Notes: generated from the sequence alone by a model not told the origin. Shown: positions 20,793 through 35,069, counted from the first letter of the stretch. The stretch: DNA of 64,000 bases from Rutpela maculata (GCA_936432065.2 OW386294.2:48933984-48997983), one strand, 5' to 3'. Translations and numbers: made by a program.

Positions 20793-21070
20793 GGTATATT
20801 GTGTAGCCCGATATATCGACAGGTCGTTCATAAGCCCGGCATTTCCCGAGTGTATAAATTAACAAATTTATTAAATATGGCGATTGTTATGAATCTTTCC
20901 TAATAGGAAGCCACTAGGGGTAGCTAATTATTATTTTTCTTTCAATTATATAAACATGGCATATTTCAGAGCCCGGATATATTTACTGATCCTTTCAAAG
21001 CCCGCTGTATATAAGAATGTAGCTAGCGTTCGTTCTCCGTCCCAGCGATGTTGCCAATATAATCGGGCCT
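20749..21070. repeat. (TA)n with a flanking AGCCCG motif cluster, copy 1
   Basis: A 40-bp (AT)n tract (to 20789) is followed by AGCCCG at 20805, 20833, 20970 and 20999 and CGGGCCT at 21064. The same combination occurs near 29.6 and 35.1 kb. The CCTGAAGC half seen at those sites is absent here. Confidence 0.55.
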
Positions 21071-22288
21071 CAGTAGGTTATATTTTTATAATATATATTT
21101 CTTTGATGCATGCATCGTCACGAAGCACAATATAATAGGAGTACTTGCTATACTGCGCCACTACCATTACTGTTTACAGTAGAGACGCTAATGGAGGGCC
21201 AGCTATTAAAGGAAATATATTCATTCTTTGAACGCCAAAATAATATAACCGTTACGTTTTTTATTATTCATTGTTACGAATTTGATATATTAGAAGAACC
21301 TAATAAAATATTAGGTTATTTTTTTATGCAAATAGACATTAATTATTAATAACTGATAATGTAATTACTCCGTGGTAGGCCTATAAGTATTTAAATATTT
21401 TGAATTTGTCCTCATTTTTTGTTTTCCCCTTTTAAAGTATTGCCTTATTAACAGTAAAATAAAAAGATGCAAAGTGGTAGAAATTAAATTACGTTTATTT
21501 ACCTAACATAGATATATAAAACGAATTGTTTTAATAGTACAGTAACATCAGGTATAATAGTAAAAGAATCCCTTGATGCAATTTTTCTTTTGAAAATATA
21601 CTTATTTTGGGACAGCAAATGACCTTCGTGTTTCCGAGTATATGAGCAAAAAATGATTGCCATCAAATAACAACAAAGCATGAAGTTCTCTTTGAAGTAT
21701 TTATAAGTTTTTATTTAATTTTATTTCACTGTTACTATAATACTTATAGGCTTAATTTTGAAAAAGTTATTACAATGACCTTTACTACGTACCAGCTGTC
21801 CCAAGTTAACATCAACTGAAAGTTGCATTATATGAAATAAGTTTTCAGATTCAGTTTGTCCCACTGTGCAAAGAAATATCTTTAAAAATTAAAAAATATA
21901 TATTTTTTTAAATTGCGCAGAACTCTTAAAGTGTGCAGATAAACGTATAGGGACAAAAAAGTGTCTTCTTTACAAGAGCTTTCAAACAAACAAAAAAAAA
22001 AGAAAATAGAAATTGAATCATTAGGAGCTGAGATAAAAAAACATTCATTGTGGCTAATGGCAGCCATCTTTAATGGTCGCCATTTTGGTGTTGCACGGAT
22101 TTTAAAGTGGCTCCCTATCTGGAAAGTTACCTTTTGGCATCAACTATGACCACAGAAAGTGGCACATCCCAATCAAAAAGTGCAGATTTTTGGCTTATAT
22201 AGCCATGTACCCGACGTACTATAAAGCACAAAGTTCCCTTTTAAGTATGGCAAGCAAAAATTTTATATTTTCTTTTATTGATTATATG
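21071..22288. other. Intergenic, nothing recognised
   Basis: AT-rich; short ORFs here show no family features. Around 22050-22085 is a GGCAGCCATCTTTAATGGTC / CGCCATTTTGG stretch like the word found in many insect repeats. Confidence 0.35.
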
Positions 22289-24208
22289 TTATATGCTTGC
22301 ACTAATAAAAATAATTATTATTATTATAGTACAGTACCTAGAGGTAAAAATATGCAAAACTTCGGAATAATGTCATATTGAATGGATTTCGTTCATTTTG
22401 GAAGTATAAGCTTCACAGAAAAGTTTCTATATTGTGCGGGGGCTTGCTAATTTATAGGGGGTAGATGCCACCCCCTCTCTGGGGGTGGCACTTAAAGAAT
22501 ATACATATATATATTTATTGGAGCTGAAGTAGAATCAAATTTTAAGAAGAAAAAGTTCTATGCAATTTTTCTCACAAATTGATAGTTTTCAAGTTATAAC
22601 AACTTCAAAATTGCGATTTTAGCTTAAAAAAAAAAGGTTTCCAAACGGCTTTCGTCAGGTATCTCGAAAAGTATTACTTTATCGAAAAAATGTTACAAAC
22701 CAATTACATAAAGTACAAACTGGGAATTAATTATATTTTTTGTTTATTGATGTAGGATTAATAATTTCGATATTAGATATTTAAGTTTACATTTGGCATC
22801 CAAGTATTCATAAGATAATTATTTAGAGTGAGAGTAAAATATCTCAGAAACTGTGACACATACGTCAAGGTAGAATAATAATTATTAATTAAGCTTTCAA
22901 CTGTTTTTTTATTTGTTTCTATAGCATAAAAAACAAAGAAGTTATGACCGAAGAAATGTGCGTCTACACATTTTTTTTTAAACAACGTCGCCATTTTGTT
23001 ACTGTAATTAGCCGGTAATTAAAAAAAGGAATTTCAAACACTGGTTCTCATTAATATATAGCATGACGTAGATGTCAAATTTTTTGGTTTGTATACAGCA
23101 CTTGCTTTAGAAAAAAATACAGTTTAAACTATAAAGGTATTTTCGATAAAACGATATTTTGTTTTCCTTTTCCAAATAGGTATCTCAATAAATATTAGTT
23201 TTATTGAAAAATGGGTAGAGACCAAAAATAAGGGTCATAAACTGATGAATTTAGCTTGTTTATTTATTTACATAGATTTAATAGTTTCGGAGATATGAAA
23301 GTTTACAAATGGCGTCCGAATGCTTATAAGTCGTAAAATGCAGTTTAAATCTTAAATATCTCAGAAATTGAGACACCTACGTCACGCATACTAAGAAATG
23401 AAATTAAAGACAATTAATTGCGCTTTCAAATTATTTTTTACTCGTTCCTGTAGCATAAGAAGTAAAGAAGTTATGATGTAAAAATGAGCGTATTTATATT
23501 TTTTTATATAAAAAGGACGCCATTTTGTTACTCTAATTAGCCAGTAATTTAAAGAAATTATCTCAAATACAGTTTTTCGTTAGGATGTAGCATTACCTAG
23601 ATATTCAATTTTTTTTGCTCATTTAAAGCACTTGCTTTAGAAAAAAATGCATTTTAAACTTTAAAGGTAATTTCGAAACACTTGGAAACCAAATGTAAAC
23701 TTAAATATCTCCGAAATTATTAATCCTACATCAATAAACATAAACTATAATTATTTCCCAGTTTGTACTTTCTGTAATTGGTCTGTAACATTTTTTCGAT
23801 AAAGTAACATTTTTTCGATAAAGTAACATTTTTTCGATAAAGTAATACTTTTCGAGATACTTGACGAAAGCCGTTTGGAAATACCTTTTTTTTAAGCTAA
23901 AATCGCAATTTTGAAGTTATAACTTAAAAACTATCAATTTATGTGAAAATTTGCATAGAACCTTTTCTTCTTAAAGTTTGATTCTACTTCAGCTCCAATA
24001 AATATATGTATATGTATATTTTTTAAGTGTCACCCCCTGAGAGGGGGTGGCATTCACCCTCTATAAATTAGCAAGCCTCCGCACAATATAGAAACTTTTT
24101 TGTCAAGCATTTACTATTATACCTCCAAAAATGAACTAAATTCGTTCAATATGACATTATTCCGAAGTTAAAACCTCTAGTTACTGTACTATTAGTGCAA
24201 GCATATAA
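22289..24208. mobile_element. Palindromic repeat family, complete copy (1.9 kb)
   Basis: The outer ends are inverted (TATATGCTTGCACTA at 22290 and its complement ending at 24206; AGTACAGTACCTAGAGGT; CTTCGGAATAATGTCATATT at 22360, complement ending 24167). Both arms then share GGCTTGCTAATTTATAGGGG, a CACCCCCTCTCxGGGGGTGG hairpin, AAGTATCTCGAAAAGTATTA, and the ATGGCGxxCTTTTTATATAAA word. No coding sequence. The same family fills 37090-40083. Confidence 0.75.
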
Positions 24209-27069
24209 AATACTTGTGCCCGACATTAATTAGTCTTCGCAGGTCATACTCTTAAAAATGAATTTGTGTGACATTCTTTTCTTTTCTTTCTTTTCGGGTT
24301 CAAAAGTTACTAACAATAATTTGCAACAAAATATGCTTTTTCGTCAATATTTTGAAAATTAACCATGATAGGGCAAAACATACGTAACTTTTCGGTAGAG
24401 CATAAAATTCTCTCGTATAATGGTTATAATAAAAAACGGTACATATGTTAGTTAAATTATCGTTATTAAAGGTAATATAATATTTATATTTTATTTTATA
24501 TAATTGTTTATAATTATATAAAAATTTTGTTTAATAGTTTTCTCAATCTAATGTAATACTGCGTACAGTCATAATATGCTTTCTTAATGTATATGGGGAA
24601 GCTAGTTTAAGGCTGACCTCTTCCTTTTGTGTGTAGACTCTTTTGTGCACCTTTTTTTCTTACATTCTTCTACCTACATTCAACTTAAATCTGGTTGCTT
24701 TCTTGCACAGAGCAATAAAACAATTAAAGCGTCTCAAATGCCAAAAGAACTGTTGCCAATGGTATACAAAAGCTACACAACGCCTGTTTAAAGCAAGATA
24801 GAGTTATATTACAGTATTTAGCCATAGATCTAACTAAAAAATTATTAGTTCTAACTTACTATGACGAAAATAAAATGTATAAATGAAGTATAAAGAATTA
24901 TTTTAGAATTTGTTAAAATTAAATAATCAAAACATTAGAATACATTACAACAAATTAACTGAGCAGTTGGAAATTTAAAATAAAATGAAAGTCATTGTTT
25001 ATAAGAAATGCTTTAGTACAGAAAAAATAATTTTTTAATTCCGTAAAAATACATGGCGAAAACTGCAGTCCTAGAGGTAATGACGTATACTTCACGAAAA
25101 TAATTATTTGTAGATGGTACAAATTTTTTTCTTTATTTTTTGAATAGACACGTGATATTTTTAACTTCAATATTTTATAAACAACTCGAAAAATAAAGCA
25201 ATAAAAGATATAGTTTCACTCACTTTCGTTACAGATTTATGCATTATTACACTATATGTCTTAAATTATACAGAGACAGTAATTTTTAATGGTTTTTATT
25301 TTCTTGCTAGTTAACAAATTATCAGAAAGTTTTTTGTCTATTTTTATTCAATGCTTAAATTTAGTTCAGAACTTCTTATTGCACTTGTTACCACACCAAA
25401 ACCAAAAACAAACTAAAATAATAAAATCGCGGCAGAAAGAATTCCTTAATCACCTTTTTTGATGCTGTCATAAAGTTGTTTAGGGCAAACGCTCTGCTCT
25501 TTTCCCACTAATATTTTCGTTAGTGTTTTCTAACTGTGATTAAAATTTACCTTTTTTATCTAAATATGTAGGTATATTATTTGCCTACATATAATAAAAC
25601 AAGAATAGCAGTAGGCTATGTTTTGATTCTAACATGTGTTAAATAAAATGGACATTTCGGACAGAACGCTTTGGTTATACAGACAATATAATAGTTATTT
25701 TTATACCAAGGCCGCGAAATCCCTTTTTACGTACTGAGAGAAAAATTATCGCCGAGGCCGCTTGCGGCCGAGGGAGCAAAAAAATTTCGCGGCCATGGTA
25801 TAAACACTATTTTTTGTGCAACCTTAAATTATAGTTAGTATAGATGGTGAAAATAACACCACCGTTTATGATATATTTTGCTAAATAAACGCGGTGGCCT
25901 TAACGTCAAAGTGTTTCTATGGAAACGGTATATTTTGAATGTATACTTGACAGTCTGTTTAATAAAATATAACAATTTTTGTTTGTCATATTTCAGAAAT
26001 GTCAATTTCAATTGCACAAAAAATTAATGTTTTGAATCTAGTTTTTGTCAATTTCCACGGCATACTTGATACGAGTATTTTCTCGATTTTTAAATTATTA
26101 TTCACAAGAGAATTTTCATGTTTATGTATACGGTTGTTTTTGTTATTTTTTTCTATCTAAAAAAAATATAAACACATTCGGCGATTGTTAATAACAAATT
26201 GTTTATTAAATAAACAAATAAATTCACAACAAAAAAAATTTCTTTTTTCCACCTTTTGGATAATTGCAAATAATAAATTTAGGAATAATTTTTTTTCTTA
26301 ATAACATGTTTCAATAATGAAAAAAGACAAAAGTGATTATAAACAATTAAAAACAATTTTTAAGAATTTTTTTTAATCATAATATTCTATAACAAATAAA
26401 ATGGCAGAAAAATATTTTTCAAAAATACGTAATTTATCTATTTGTTTATAAAATTTGTTTAAACAAATAGCAATAAAAATTTTAAGTTTATGTAATCTTA
26501 TAGTATTTTTGAATAAAAAAACAGTAAGAGTAATTAAAATTAATAAAAAAAATTTTTTTCCAACGGGATATTGTTCCTTTAAGTGTTTAAATAATAACAT
26601 AATTTTTATGAATTTTAAAATTAATATTTAATAAAAAATATTTTTACTTATTCCGGACGGTTTCAGAGCATCGTAACGCCTTAGTGTTCGCTGCGCGGCG
26701 CTCTATTTTCAACATTAAATTAAAATTATTAATAATCTCGTTAATAATAGATGTAGAGTTTCGGGAGTCGGGACTTTTTTATTGGGAATTTCTTCCTCTT
26801 TAAGAATCATTCTTTCTTTAAAATTTTTAATAGTTTTCGAGTTATTTGCAAAAAACGGAACTCGTTATTTTTTCAATTTTCATTAGTTTATGACTTTTGC
26901 AATTGTTTATGTGCGGGTTTGAAACTTTTGCACATTTTTCTAGACGTCATTCCGAATCCAATGCAATCAAGGTAGGTGTATGACGTCAGATGCACCATGC
27001 AGGGAGACCGACTACAAATATAAATTCAAATAACCATCATAAAAATATATGTGTTCATTAATAAAAAAA
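24209..27069. other. AT-rich intergenic with two small hairpin elements
   Basis: No gene recognised. At 25702-25802 TATACCAAGGCCGCGAAAT and its complement (one mismatch) enclose a GC-rich loop (GAGGCCGCTTGCGGCCGAGG), a 101-bp hairpin. At 25811-26023 TTTTTGTGCA and TGCACAAAAA enclose 213 bp, a possible MITE. The rest is AT-rich and featureless. Confidence 0.45.
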
Positions 27070-27518
27070 ACCGCTGCCTAAAAAATCACTACTTCCACAT
27101 CTAGATTTTCCTGCCCAAGCCTTTTATAGCAAAAAAAATGTCGATACTATATTTGCAATCCACTGTGTAAAAATAATTGTTCATAGTTCATTGATAATAT
27201 AATATTTGAAATGGTCTATCCCAAAAACCCATAAAACGATGTGCAACATGGTAGTGGAGGTAGTAGAGGGGGAAGCTGTTGGCAAAAAATTTAGAGGCTC
27301 TTGTACACATAAATCACAATTTTATTTTTTTATTCCCTTTAATAATGTGGTAGAGGTGGTGGCGAGTGCCAAAAAAGTATTCAGGCCTTTTGTTCCTTTA
27401 TACACACTAAATCACAATTTTAACTTTTTATTCCCTTCCATAATCACCTTCAATAATTTGAGAAAAAATTTTTTTTTTACGATTACTATACTTCAAATCC
27501 ACTACGTGGATGTGTAAG
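27070..27518 (-). mobile_element. CTTCCACATCC family, copy 3a
   Basis: On the plus strand it begins AACCGCTGCCTAAAAAATCA, CTACTTCCACATCTAG and ends ACTATACTTCAAATCCACTA then CGTGGATGTGTAAGTA, the family's two ends in reverse order. Internal words (CCCATAAAACGAT, GTGGTAGAGGTGGTGG) agree. The central Lys/Gly-like ORF is not coding. Confidence 0.65.
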
Positions 27519-27689
27519 TAATAAGTATTCCGCAGTTATGACGTTGTTCTCTTTTGCACATCCAAATAGAATAAAACGATTCAAGTTAGCCCATCAAAAT
27601 TGTGTTTTTTTAGAAACCATGTAGGCTTAACAGGGAACCAAGACAGATCACGTCATGCAGTTAGGTGCACCATACAGTAAAGGGAACCT

Positions 27690-28190
27690 GACTTAAAAAA
27701 CCGCTGCGTAAAGAATCACTATTTCAACATCCAAGTCTCTTACAAAGAAAAAAGGTTGATACTGTATTTGCAGTCCATTATGTGGAAATAACTGATCATA
27801 GAATTTTAATAATATAATATTTGCAATCGTCTACCACAAAAGCCCATAAAACAATATGCCATATCGACAGTGGGGATGGTAGTGGGGGGTATAGCTGATG
27901 CAAAAAAAAAATTAGGGCCTTTGGTACTTATACACACACAAAAGCACAATTTTATTTTTTTCGTCCTTTAATAATGGGGTAGGGACGGTAATGGGGGTGA
28001 TAATGGAAGTGGCTGATGTCAAAAAAATTTTGAGTAGGTACTTGGCTTCTCGTACATACACTAAATCCCAATTTTATAAACTCTCGCTTGCTTTGCCTAT
28101 TTATCCCCCTTATGGGGGATAAATAGGCGGAATAAGATCAAAACACAATCTATTTCCAGATCTCGTTATAATACAAATTTTGAGTTTTGA
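27690..28190 (-). mobile_element. CTTCCACATCC family, copy 3b (3'-truncated)
   Basis: It begins ACCGCTGCGTAAAGAATCAC at 27699 followed by TATTTCAACATCC, and shares GGGGATGGTAGTGGGGGGTA and GGGTAGGGACGGTAATGGGG. It stops after AGATCTCGTTATAATACAAA near 28170. Confidence 0.6.
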
Positions 28191-28399
28191 GGTTTTTTTT
28201 TCTCTCTGTATATGGCTTTACAAGCTCAGTGTTTTGGCCACGAACATATTAAAAAGCTAATATATAATATTTTAGGTAAAATATAATCGACAAAGAATGC
28301 GATAATTGATAAAGATTTTATTTTGACAGATTATTATAATTAATATATGAAAAAAAAATGTGACTAGACCTACACACAACTGAAACGTCATCCATACTC

Positions 28400-28871
28400 A
28401 TGGATAAAGCAAAAAAATATTTTGAGGTTTCTGGTTCTTGAACACACACTAAATCACATTTTTTTTTCTTTCCCTTTAATAATGGGGTGGGGGTGGTAAT
28501 GGGGTGGCTAATGCCAAAATTTTTTTTGAGACCTTAGCTTCTCTTGTCTATACTAAATATCAATTTTATGAACTCTTACCTGCTTGATTTACCTATTTAC
28601 TCCAAATTTACCCCAATTTACCCCCCAACCCTTCAACGGAACAAGATGAAAATATAATCTAGTTCTAGATCTCGTTAAAGTACATATGTGTACCAAATTT
28701 CAAGTCAATATCTCAAACGGTTCCAGAGTAATCGTGCGCACAAAAAAAAATTACAGAGAGATTTTTTTTGCTCAAACTTAAAATATCGACCTTTCAGGCA
28801 TTCTAAGCCTGTTTAAAAAAACATTTTTTTTACCTTTATTATACGTTCACTCCACTATGTGGATGTGGAAG
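28400..28871 (-). mobile_element. CTTCCACATCC family, copy 3c
   Basis: It contains the family blocks ATCACATTTTTTTTTCTTTC, GGGGTGGGGGTGGTAATGGG, AAATTTACCCCAATTTACCC, TCAAACGGTTCCAGAGTAAT and ends TATGTGGATGTGGAAGTA. Same orientation as 3a and 3b, so three copies lie in tandem-like order from 27.1 to 28.9 kb. Confidence 0.7.
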
Positions 28872-29544
28872 TAGTACCAGCTTATAGTGATTATGGACAA
28901 TGCCTATCTATCCTTATAATATGTAAAACATCATTCTGCATAATAATAATAATTGTTTAATGACCGATATTTCTCCATGAAAATTTTAGTACCAAAATTA
29001 TAATAATTAATTATAGTATTATTGAATACTGAATGCAAAAAAACACAATCCTAATTTAGGGACATTTATTTGAATTTCTGTATTACACTTCAAAACACAT
29101 TTTAAGATGTTTAAGATGCTAACAACTATTCTTCTTTCATAACACTGTACCATGTATTTCATAATTCTTAGTAGGCATATGAATTTTTGAATTCGAATTG
29201 TTCGAATATAATACAATACTTGTGAGGTTAAAAAATGGATTCAAATAAAGAGCTTTCATTCATCGATTGTGACTTCATGAAGAAAGTATTTAAGAGGAAA
29301 TAAGAATCGAACGTTATCGAGCTATTGCAACGATGCCAAATATCGGGCTATATAACGTGCGATAGATATCAGCTGTATAAGAGTCTTGGATATACAGGAA
29401 CAGCGCCGCCTGACTCAGTAGTGCTGAACTAAAAGTGTATCTCGGAACATGAAAATATGACTTTTTGAAGCCCACCCCAAAATTTTGTAGGAAGGAAGCT
29501 AACGTGATTTGTGGCCATTTAATGATGATATACACAGGGGTACG
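28872..29544. other. Intergenic, nothing recognised
   Basis: AT-rich without a supported gene. The short minus ORFs have no recognisable motifs. Confidence 0.35.
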
Positions 29545-29636
29545 TTGATGAGCCCGACCCCGGGCTTCACTGCGTCAAATCGGGCTGCACTACAACCGCT
29601 CAGTGTATGAAACGGGCCGGTATATGACCATGCATA

Positions 29637-29740
<104 letters not shown>

Positions 29741-30009
29741 TCCTTCTATCAAACCTGAAGCAATACATAATCCGTACCATCCTGAAGCACCGGTTTATAG
29801 AAGAGATAGAGGAAAAGTGATCACATATTTGGGTGTATATTCGTTATGGCATAGCCGATTCTGTAAGATATACAGTGATATTTAAAAAAATAAATATTGA
29901 AGTATATTTACACATAAACCGCACTATCCTGAAGCGTGCATATTTTTGGTACCATCCTGAAGCTAAATATACAACAATCGGTAGGTGCATGGTTGTTCCT
30001 GAAGCATAA

Positions 30010-31411
30010 CCATTTTGCCGTACTTAAGGCTGTTATTCCGCTAACTTATTTGCAGTTTTAAGCACAGTACCAGATGATTTCATATTTTGTTACCAACGAA
30101 AACGGAATAATTTAACTTAAGAAGTAGAAAACGACAATTACTATGTGTTTAAGTACTTTCGATCTCATATTTTGAACATGCCAGACGGACATTTTGAAAG
30201 TTGTTCAGAATTCGTTTACTAACACAATGATATGAACATTTTTTCTCTACGTGCGATATTTACGGTTTTAGGAATGTGCCGATCAAATGCAATATACTCT
30301 TCGTTTTTGCAAAGAGTATAATAAGTTACATATTTGTTGAAATTTTAACGAAAATGAAGTTCAACTTTTTTTATTAGGTACCTATTATTATTATCAATCC
30401 TTTTTTCTGAACTGAGTATGTTGATACTATTATAATTATCTGTCTCATTTCTTTTTTTTGAACGATAATTAAGTCGCAACTTTTTTACACTATTATTATA
30501 AATCCTATTTTCTGATGATGAAAACTATTGTTTACTTTAACTACTATATTAATTGTGGTGTCAGTTTAAATAACTAAAAAAATAACTTTTTAATAATACA
30601 TAGATAAAGAAATCACATATTTAATGACCGATTACACTCTACACAATCAGTTGATGCCATTTTAAATAATGTTGCACATTCTAAGGATACCTCCTTTAAT
30701 TTTTTTCTTTCTGCAAATATGAGTTTTATTTTATTATATAAAATTAGTATATCTAATATTGCGCATATAACGAGTGTAAATTGGGCCGTAGATTTTTAAT
30801 TTCTATCATCTTTCGATAATATCAAAAATTTCAATTTGATTCGACTTTGGGTCCGCAAATAATTGCGCTTACCAGAAATATAACTGATACGATTAACATG
30901 TGTCGACGAAATACATTATAAGTACTTTTCATTTTCGTTTCTGCTGAGAATATAATAACCAAACTAGCTACAAGTTTTTTAAATATCGCCAGTCTTCGTT
31001 TTAAAATTGCGCTAGTGCCTATCTCTGTATTTCCTAAATAGTGCGCGCATCTGGGATTGTAATTACAGCCAAGGTTTTAGACGCTTGTACTATTTTCAAG
31101 AAATCCATGTAACCTTTTTCACACCCCGGCTAAGTCATTACTTAATAAATAACAGAGCTAGGAATTCCCATCGGCATCTTTTTATAGTACAACAAATTTT
31201 ACAATTTCTTACAGTGGCCAATCACTTTATTAACCTGACCTTCTGGTGAGGATAAACATTTTACAATTATTTTCTACCTTTTAATTATCCTTCCTAAAAA
31301 CTCCGAGTTGAAGTTGAATGAAGCACAGTTAAAAAATAAAAAAAAACGAGTTAATTTGGCGAATTTTTAATAAGTTGTAGATTAATAAATAAATATATGT
31401 TACGGTTAAAG
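30010..31411. other. AT-rich, nothing recognised
   Basis: No ORF or repeat partner supported in this stretch. Confidence 0.35.
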
Positions 31412-32702
31412 TGCTAAGTTGACTAGTTGGATAGTACTGAGTGATAGACAAGTTGGATAGTACTGAGTGTCCACCTAGTACGCGGAAGTCCAATATCTCG
31501 CTTAATAAAAGAGTAACGCTATTTCTTTTTGCAGGCCTTTCAGTCCTATAGAGTAGCACAAACCAAAAATAATTTCACTTGTACAGGGTGTTCTGTCTTC
31601 CCTGGGCCGGTATCAACTTCGTTGCTTTAAATGGTGGCATATATTTTTTATCATTTTTTTAAATTCTACTCTTTATTTTAGTATGACTTTCATCACATTT
31701 CCCTCTACCTAAACTTCATATTTTAATTTATAAAACACTCACCATTAACCATTTAACGCTGTATTTTCGGAAAATTAAAAGATAGAGGCATAATTTTCTC
31801 AGAGAATCTAGTCGAAGCCATGTACTTTTAGAAAAAGTATTGAAATATAAAAAAATTATATAGGGTCCTCATAATTCTATGCCAACTTTCGTCAATTTGA
31901 ATAATAAATAAATAGTTTTTTTTTTTCAAATGGAACACCCTGTACGGCTATACGAAGCACCGATAAGAACTCTATCAATTTGCTGAAGCATTCCCTATTA
32001 CTAAATTAACTAGTTTTCCTTAAAAATGCATATTTATTGAAAATTATAAATTTTGTCGCTTGTTAAAAAGTTCAAAGTTGTCACCTAAGTTATCTTTCTT
32101 CTAAGTCAAATTTCTAAGAAAATGAATTTTATAAGAATAATTATTTATTTTATTACTTGATTATGCAATGTAACAATTAAAATAAACTATGCAGTAATTC
32201 ATGTATGAAATTTTATTTTATTTACAATACAAAAGTACCTACTAAATATTAGGGGCACAGATTAACTATTTTAGATATATGTTATTTAATAACAAAGTTC
32301 AATATATTATGAAGTTACATAGAGGCAATTATTATAGTTTTGAAGTTATGGTTAGGGTTTAGACGATATTCTGCATTACAAAAAATGCTATTTGACTGAT
32401 ATTATCAAACCCGAAGAAATTTAATTTTTATTGTCTAGGTACCAACTTTGTAAATTAAAATCTTGCGGTCAAGATCAATTTCTTCGCTGATTTTTCAGGC
32501 ACAGGTTAATCTGTGGCCGTAACAGCACTATTGTATTGTAAATAAAATAAAACTCTTTTATTAACTGAGATATTAAACTTCCGCGTACTAGGTGGACATC
32601 CGGTATTTAAATTAACGAAACCTTTCTTTTGATAGAAAGACACTTTTCCATTAAAATAACTACGAAATTTGGTTCATTTATGTACTATCCAGCTAGTTGA
32701 CA
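31412..32702. mobile_element. TIR element, about 1.3 kb, non-autonomous
   Basis: TTGACTAGTTGGATAGTAC at 31412 has its complement (GTACTATCCAGCTAGTTGAC) ending near 32702. A second inverted block follows (GTCCACCTAGTACGCGGAAG at 31469, complement at 32577; TATCTCGxxTAATAAAAGAG). AGTTGGATAGTACTGAGTG is doubled at the left end (31417 and 31444). Non-coding; contains a nested insertion at 31582-31944. Confidence 0.6.
31582..31944. mobile_element. TACAGGGTGTTC-ended nested element
   Basis: It starts TACAGGGTGTTC and ends GGAACACCCTGTA, a 12-13-bp inverted repeat of a type very common in insect genomes; GTAC flanks it on both sides. 363 bp, no coding sequence. Similar decayed words (AAATGGAACACACTGTA) occur at 43425. 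Confidence 0.55.
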
Positions 32703-33134
32703 AACAATCCAGGATATATCGCTAAAATATTAACCACGAATGGTACACAAAATATAACAACTTTGGTTAGTTTCTAAATTTTGTGTATTACTTCTTTGAG
32801 GTTCATAGCAATTCATATTTTCGTTTATATGAAATAAGCAGGTTATCCATCTGAAACTTAAATTATTTTATTGAAAACGTGTACTGTTATGTAACAAGGA
32901 CTAACTTTTTTACCCCAGAAACCAAGTTTAAAGTAAAAAAAATTGAAACACCTAACCTACTAACTTTGAAACTTAATAGTAGATGTTACCACTTAAAATA
33001 CATGTGTTATATGTGTGTATGTGTGTTACAATATTAGAAATAATACGATGCTCTCTTAAAAACCTTTCAAACAATAAATAATAAACGGTGAACATCAGTG
33101 AGCCATCCGAAAACGCTCCATATATCATTAATTA

Positions 33135-33818
33135 CTTCCACATCCAGTGGAAGTATAGTAACGACAAAAAATTTTTTATTGTTCAAATAGGCTTAGAATG
33201 TCATGAAACGTCGAGATTTTAAGTTTGAGCGAAAAAAATTTCTGTCTGTCTGTCGGTCTGTGTAACTTTTTTTTGTGCGCACGTTTACTCTGGAACCGTT
33301 TGAAATATTGACTTGAAATTTGGTACACATATGTACTTTAACGAGATCTAGAACTAGATTATATTTTCATCTTGTTCCGTCGAAGGGTGGGGGGTAAATT
33401 GGGGTAAATTTGGGGTAAATAGGTAAATCAAGCAGGTAAGAGCCCATAAAATTGGTATTTAGTATATACAAAAGAAGCTAAGGTCTCAAAAAAAAATTGG
33501 CATTAGCCACCCCCATTACCACCCCCACCCCATTATTAAAGGGGATGAAAAAAAAATGTGATTTAGTGTGTGTACAAGAACCAGAAACCTCAAAATATTT
33601 TTTACTTCATCCACCCCCACTACCACCCCCTATCACTACCTCCACCTGACTACCGATGTGGGGTATCGTTTTATGGGTTTTTGGGGTAGAGGATTTCAAA
33701 TATTATATTATTAAAGTTCCATAAACAATTATTTCCACATACAAAATTTTTCGTTGTGAGTGACTTGGATAGAAAATCTGGATGTGGAAGTAGGGATTCC
33801 TTGGGCAGCGGTTTTTTT
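33135..33818 (+). mobile_element. CTTCCACATCC family, fullest copy (copy 4)
   Basis: It starts CTTCCACATCCAGTGGAAG (itself a hairpin with 8-bp arms) after TA. It runs through AGTAACGACAAAAAA, a CTGTCTGTCTGTCGGTCTG run, CTCTGGAACCGTTTGAAA, GATCTAGAACTAG, GGGGTAAATTGGGGTAAAT, CACCCCCACTACCACCCCC, and reaches CTGGATGTGGAAG/TA at 33790. Relatives continue a further 25 bp to GGGCAGCGGTTTTTTT, so whether the end is at 33790 (TIR, TA target) or 33818 is open. Non-coding. Confidence 0.7.
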
Positions 33819-34602
33819 AAAGATAACACCTTGATAATAAAAAAATAACTTGAAATTATCATTGTATCATTCTTCGAAAACAGGTTCGCATCCCGTAGAG
33901 CTACGCCTATGTAAATAGTTTTTACAAACGTTTTGACACGGATATATATGTAATGGATTTGCCATGGATATAGCTTTTAATAAAACGAAACAATGTCCCA
34001 AATTATAAATAAATTAATAAACACATTTCAGTTGCACCTGGAAAACCATATAAAAAATTAAATTTATGCAACCTGTATCTCAAAAGTTAATATTTTTTAC
34101 TCATTTATAGATTCTAATATTTTCCGTATTAAAAAGCGACACACCCTTTTTATAGCCATGTAGACAAGGTACCAGTTAATAGGTAACGTATAAACAATTT
34201 GAATAACGCTTACTTTTTGAAAAAAATGTTAAATTTACTAATATTATCAGGGTTCACTTGTTACCATATAAAATAATTGAAGTGTAACACTATTTAGTTT
34301 TTGAGGAAAAAAATAAAATTTAATTAACATTATTAAGGCCGAATTAAGCATTTTTTTCTCTTACGGACCCCTTGTATGTTAAGAATAAATAACAATCTTC
34401 TGAAAAGCAATGCTGAATTATTATATTATATTGTTTTATACTGTAATATTAGGTACCTATATTATATTATTGTATTTTATATTCCGCAAACCTGAAACCG
34501 TTCCGTTTTCTTATTATGCATTGCGACCACTGATCCTTTACTTAAAAATAAACACATCACCATTTAAACGGATCCCATCAAACATAGTTGCCAGAACTAC
34601 TT
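33819..34602. other. AT-rich, nothing recognised
   Basis: No supported gene or repeat before the right CCTGAAGC cluster. Confidence 0.35.
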
Positions 34603-34952
34603 GCTTCAGGTTAGTACGTAATGTCATCAAATATATACGAGCGTACACAAAGTAGAATAAACAGCGCCACCCTAGTTTAAGGACAATTCTTGCATTAAAA
34701 CGACGGACCTGAAGCAGTATACATCATGTTGTGTCTAGAATGTGATACATTGCTTTGCAGTAAAAATCAGCACCAAACAAAAATGGACCCTGACCCATAC
34801 CGATAAAGAAATAAGATCAACTATCTCTCATTCGTACATCAAAATATTAAGGTATGACTATCCTGAAGCAAATATACGCTTCAGGTTCGTTACACTGCTT
34901 CAGGATGATGCGTACAAGTACCTACTTCTGCTTCAGGTTAGTGTGCTTTACA

Positions 34953-35069
<117 letters not shown>

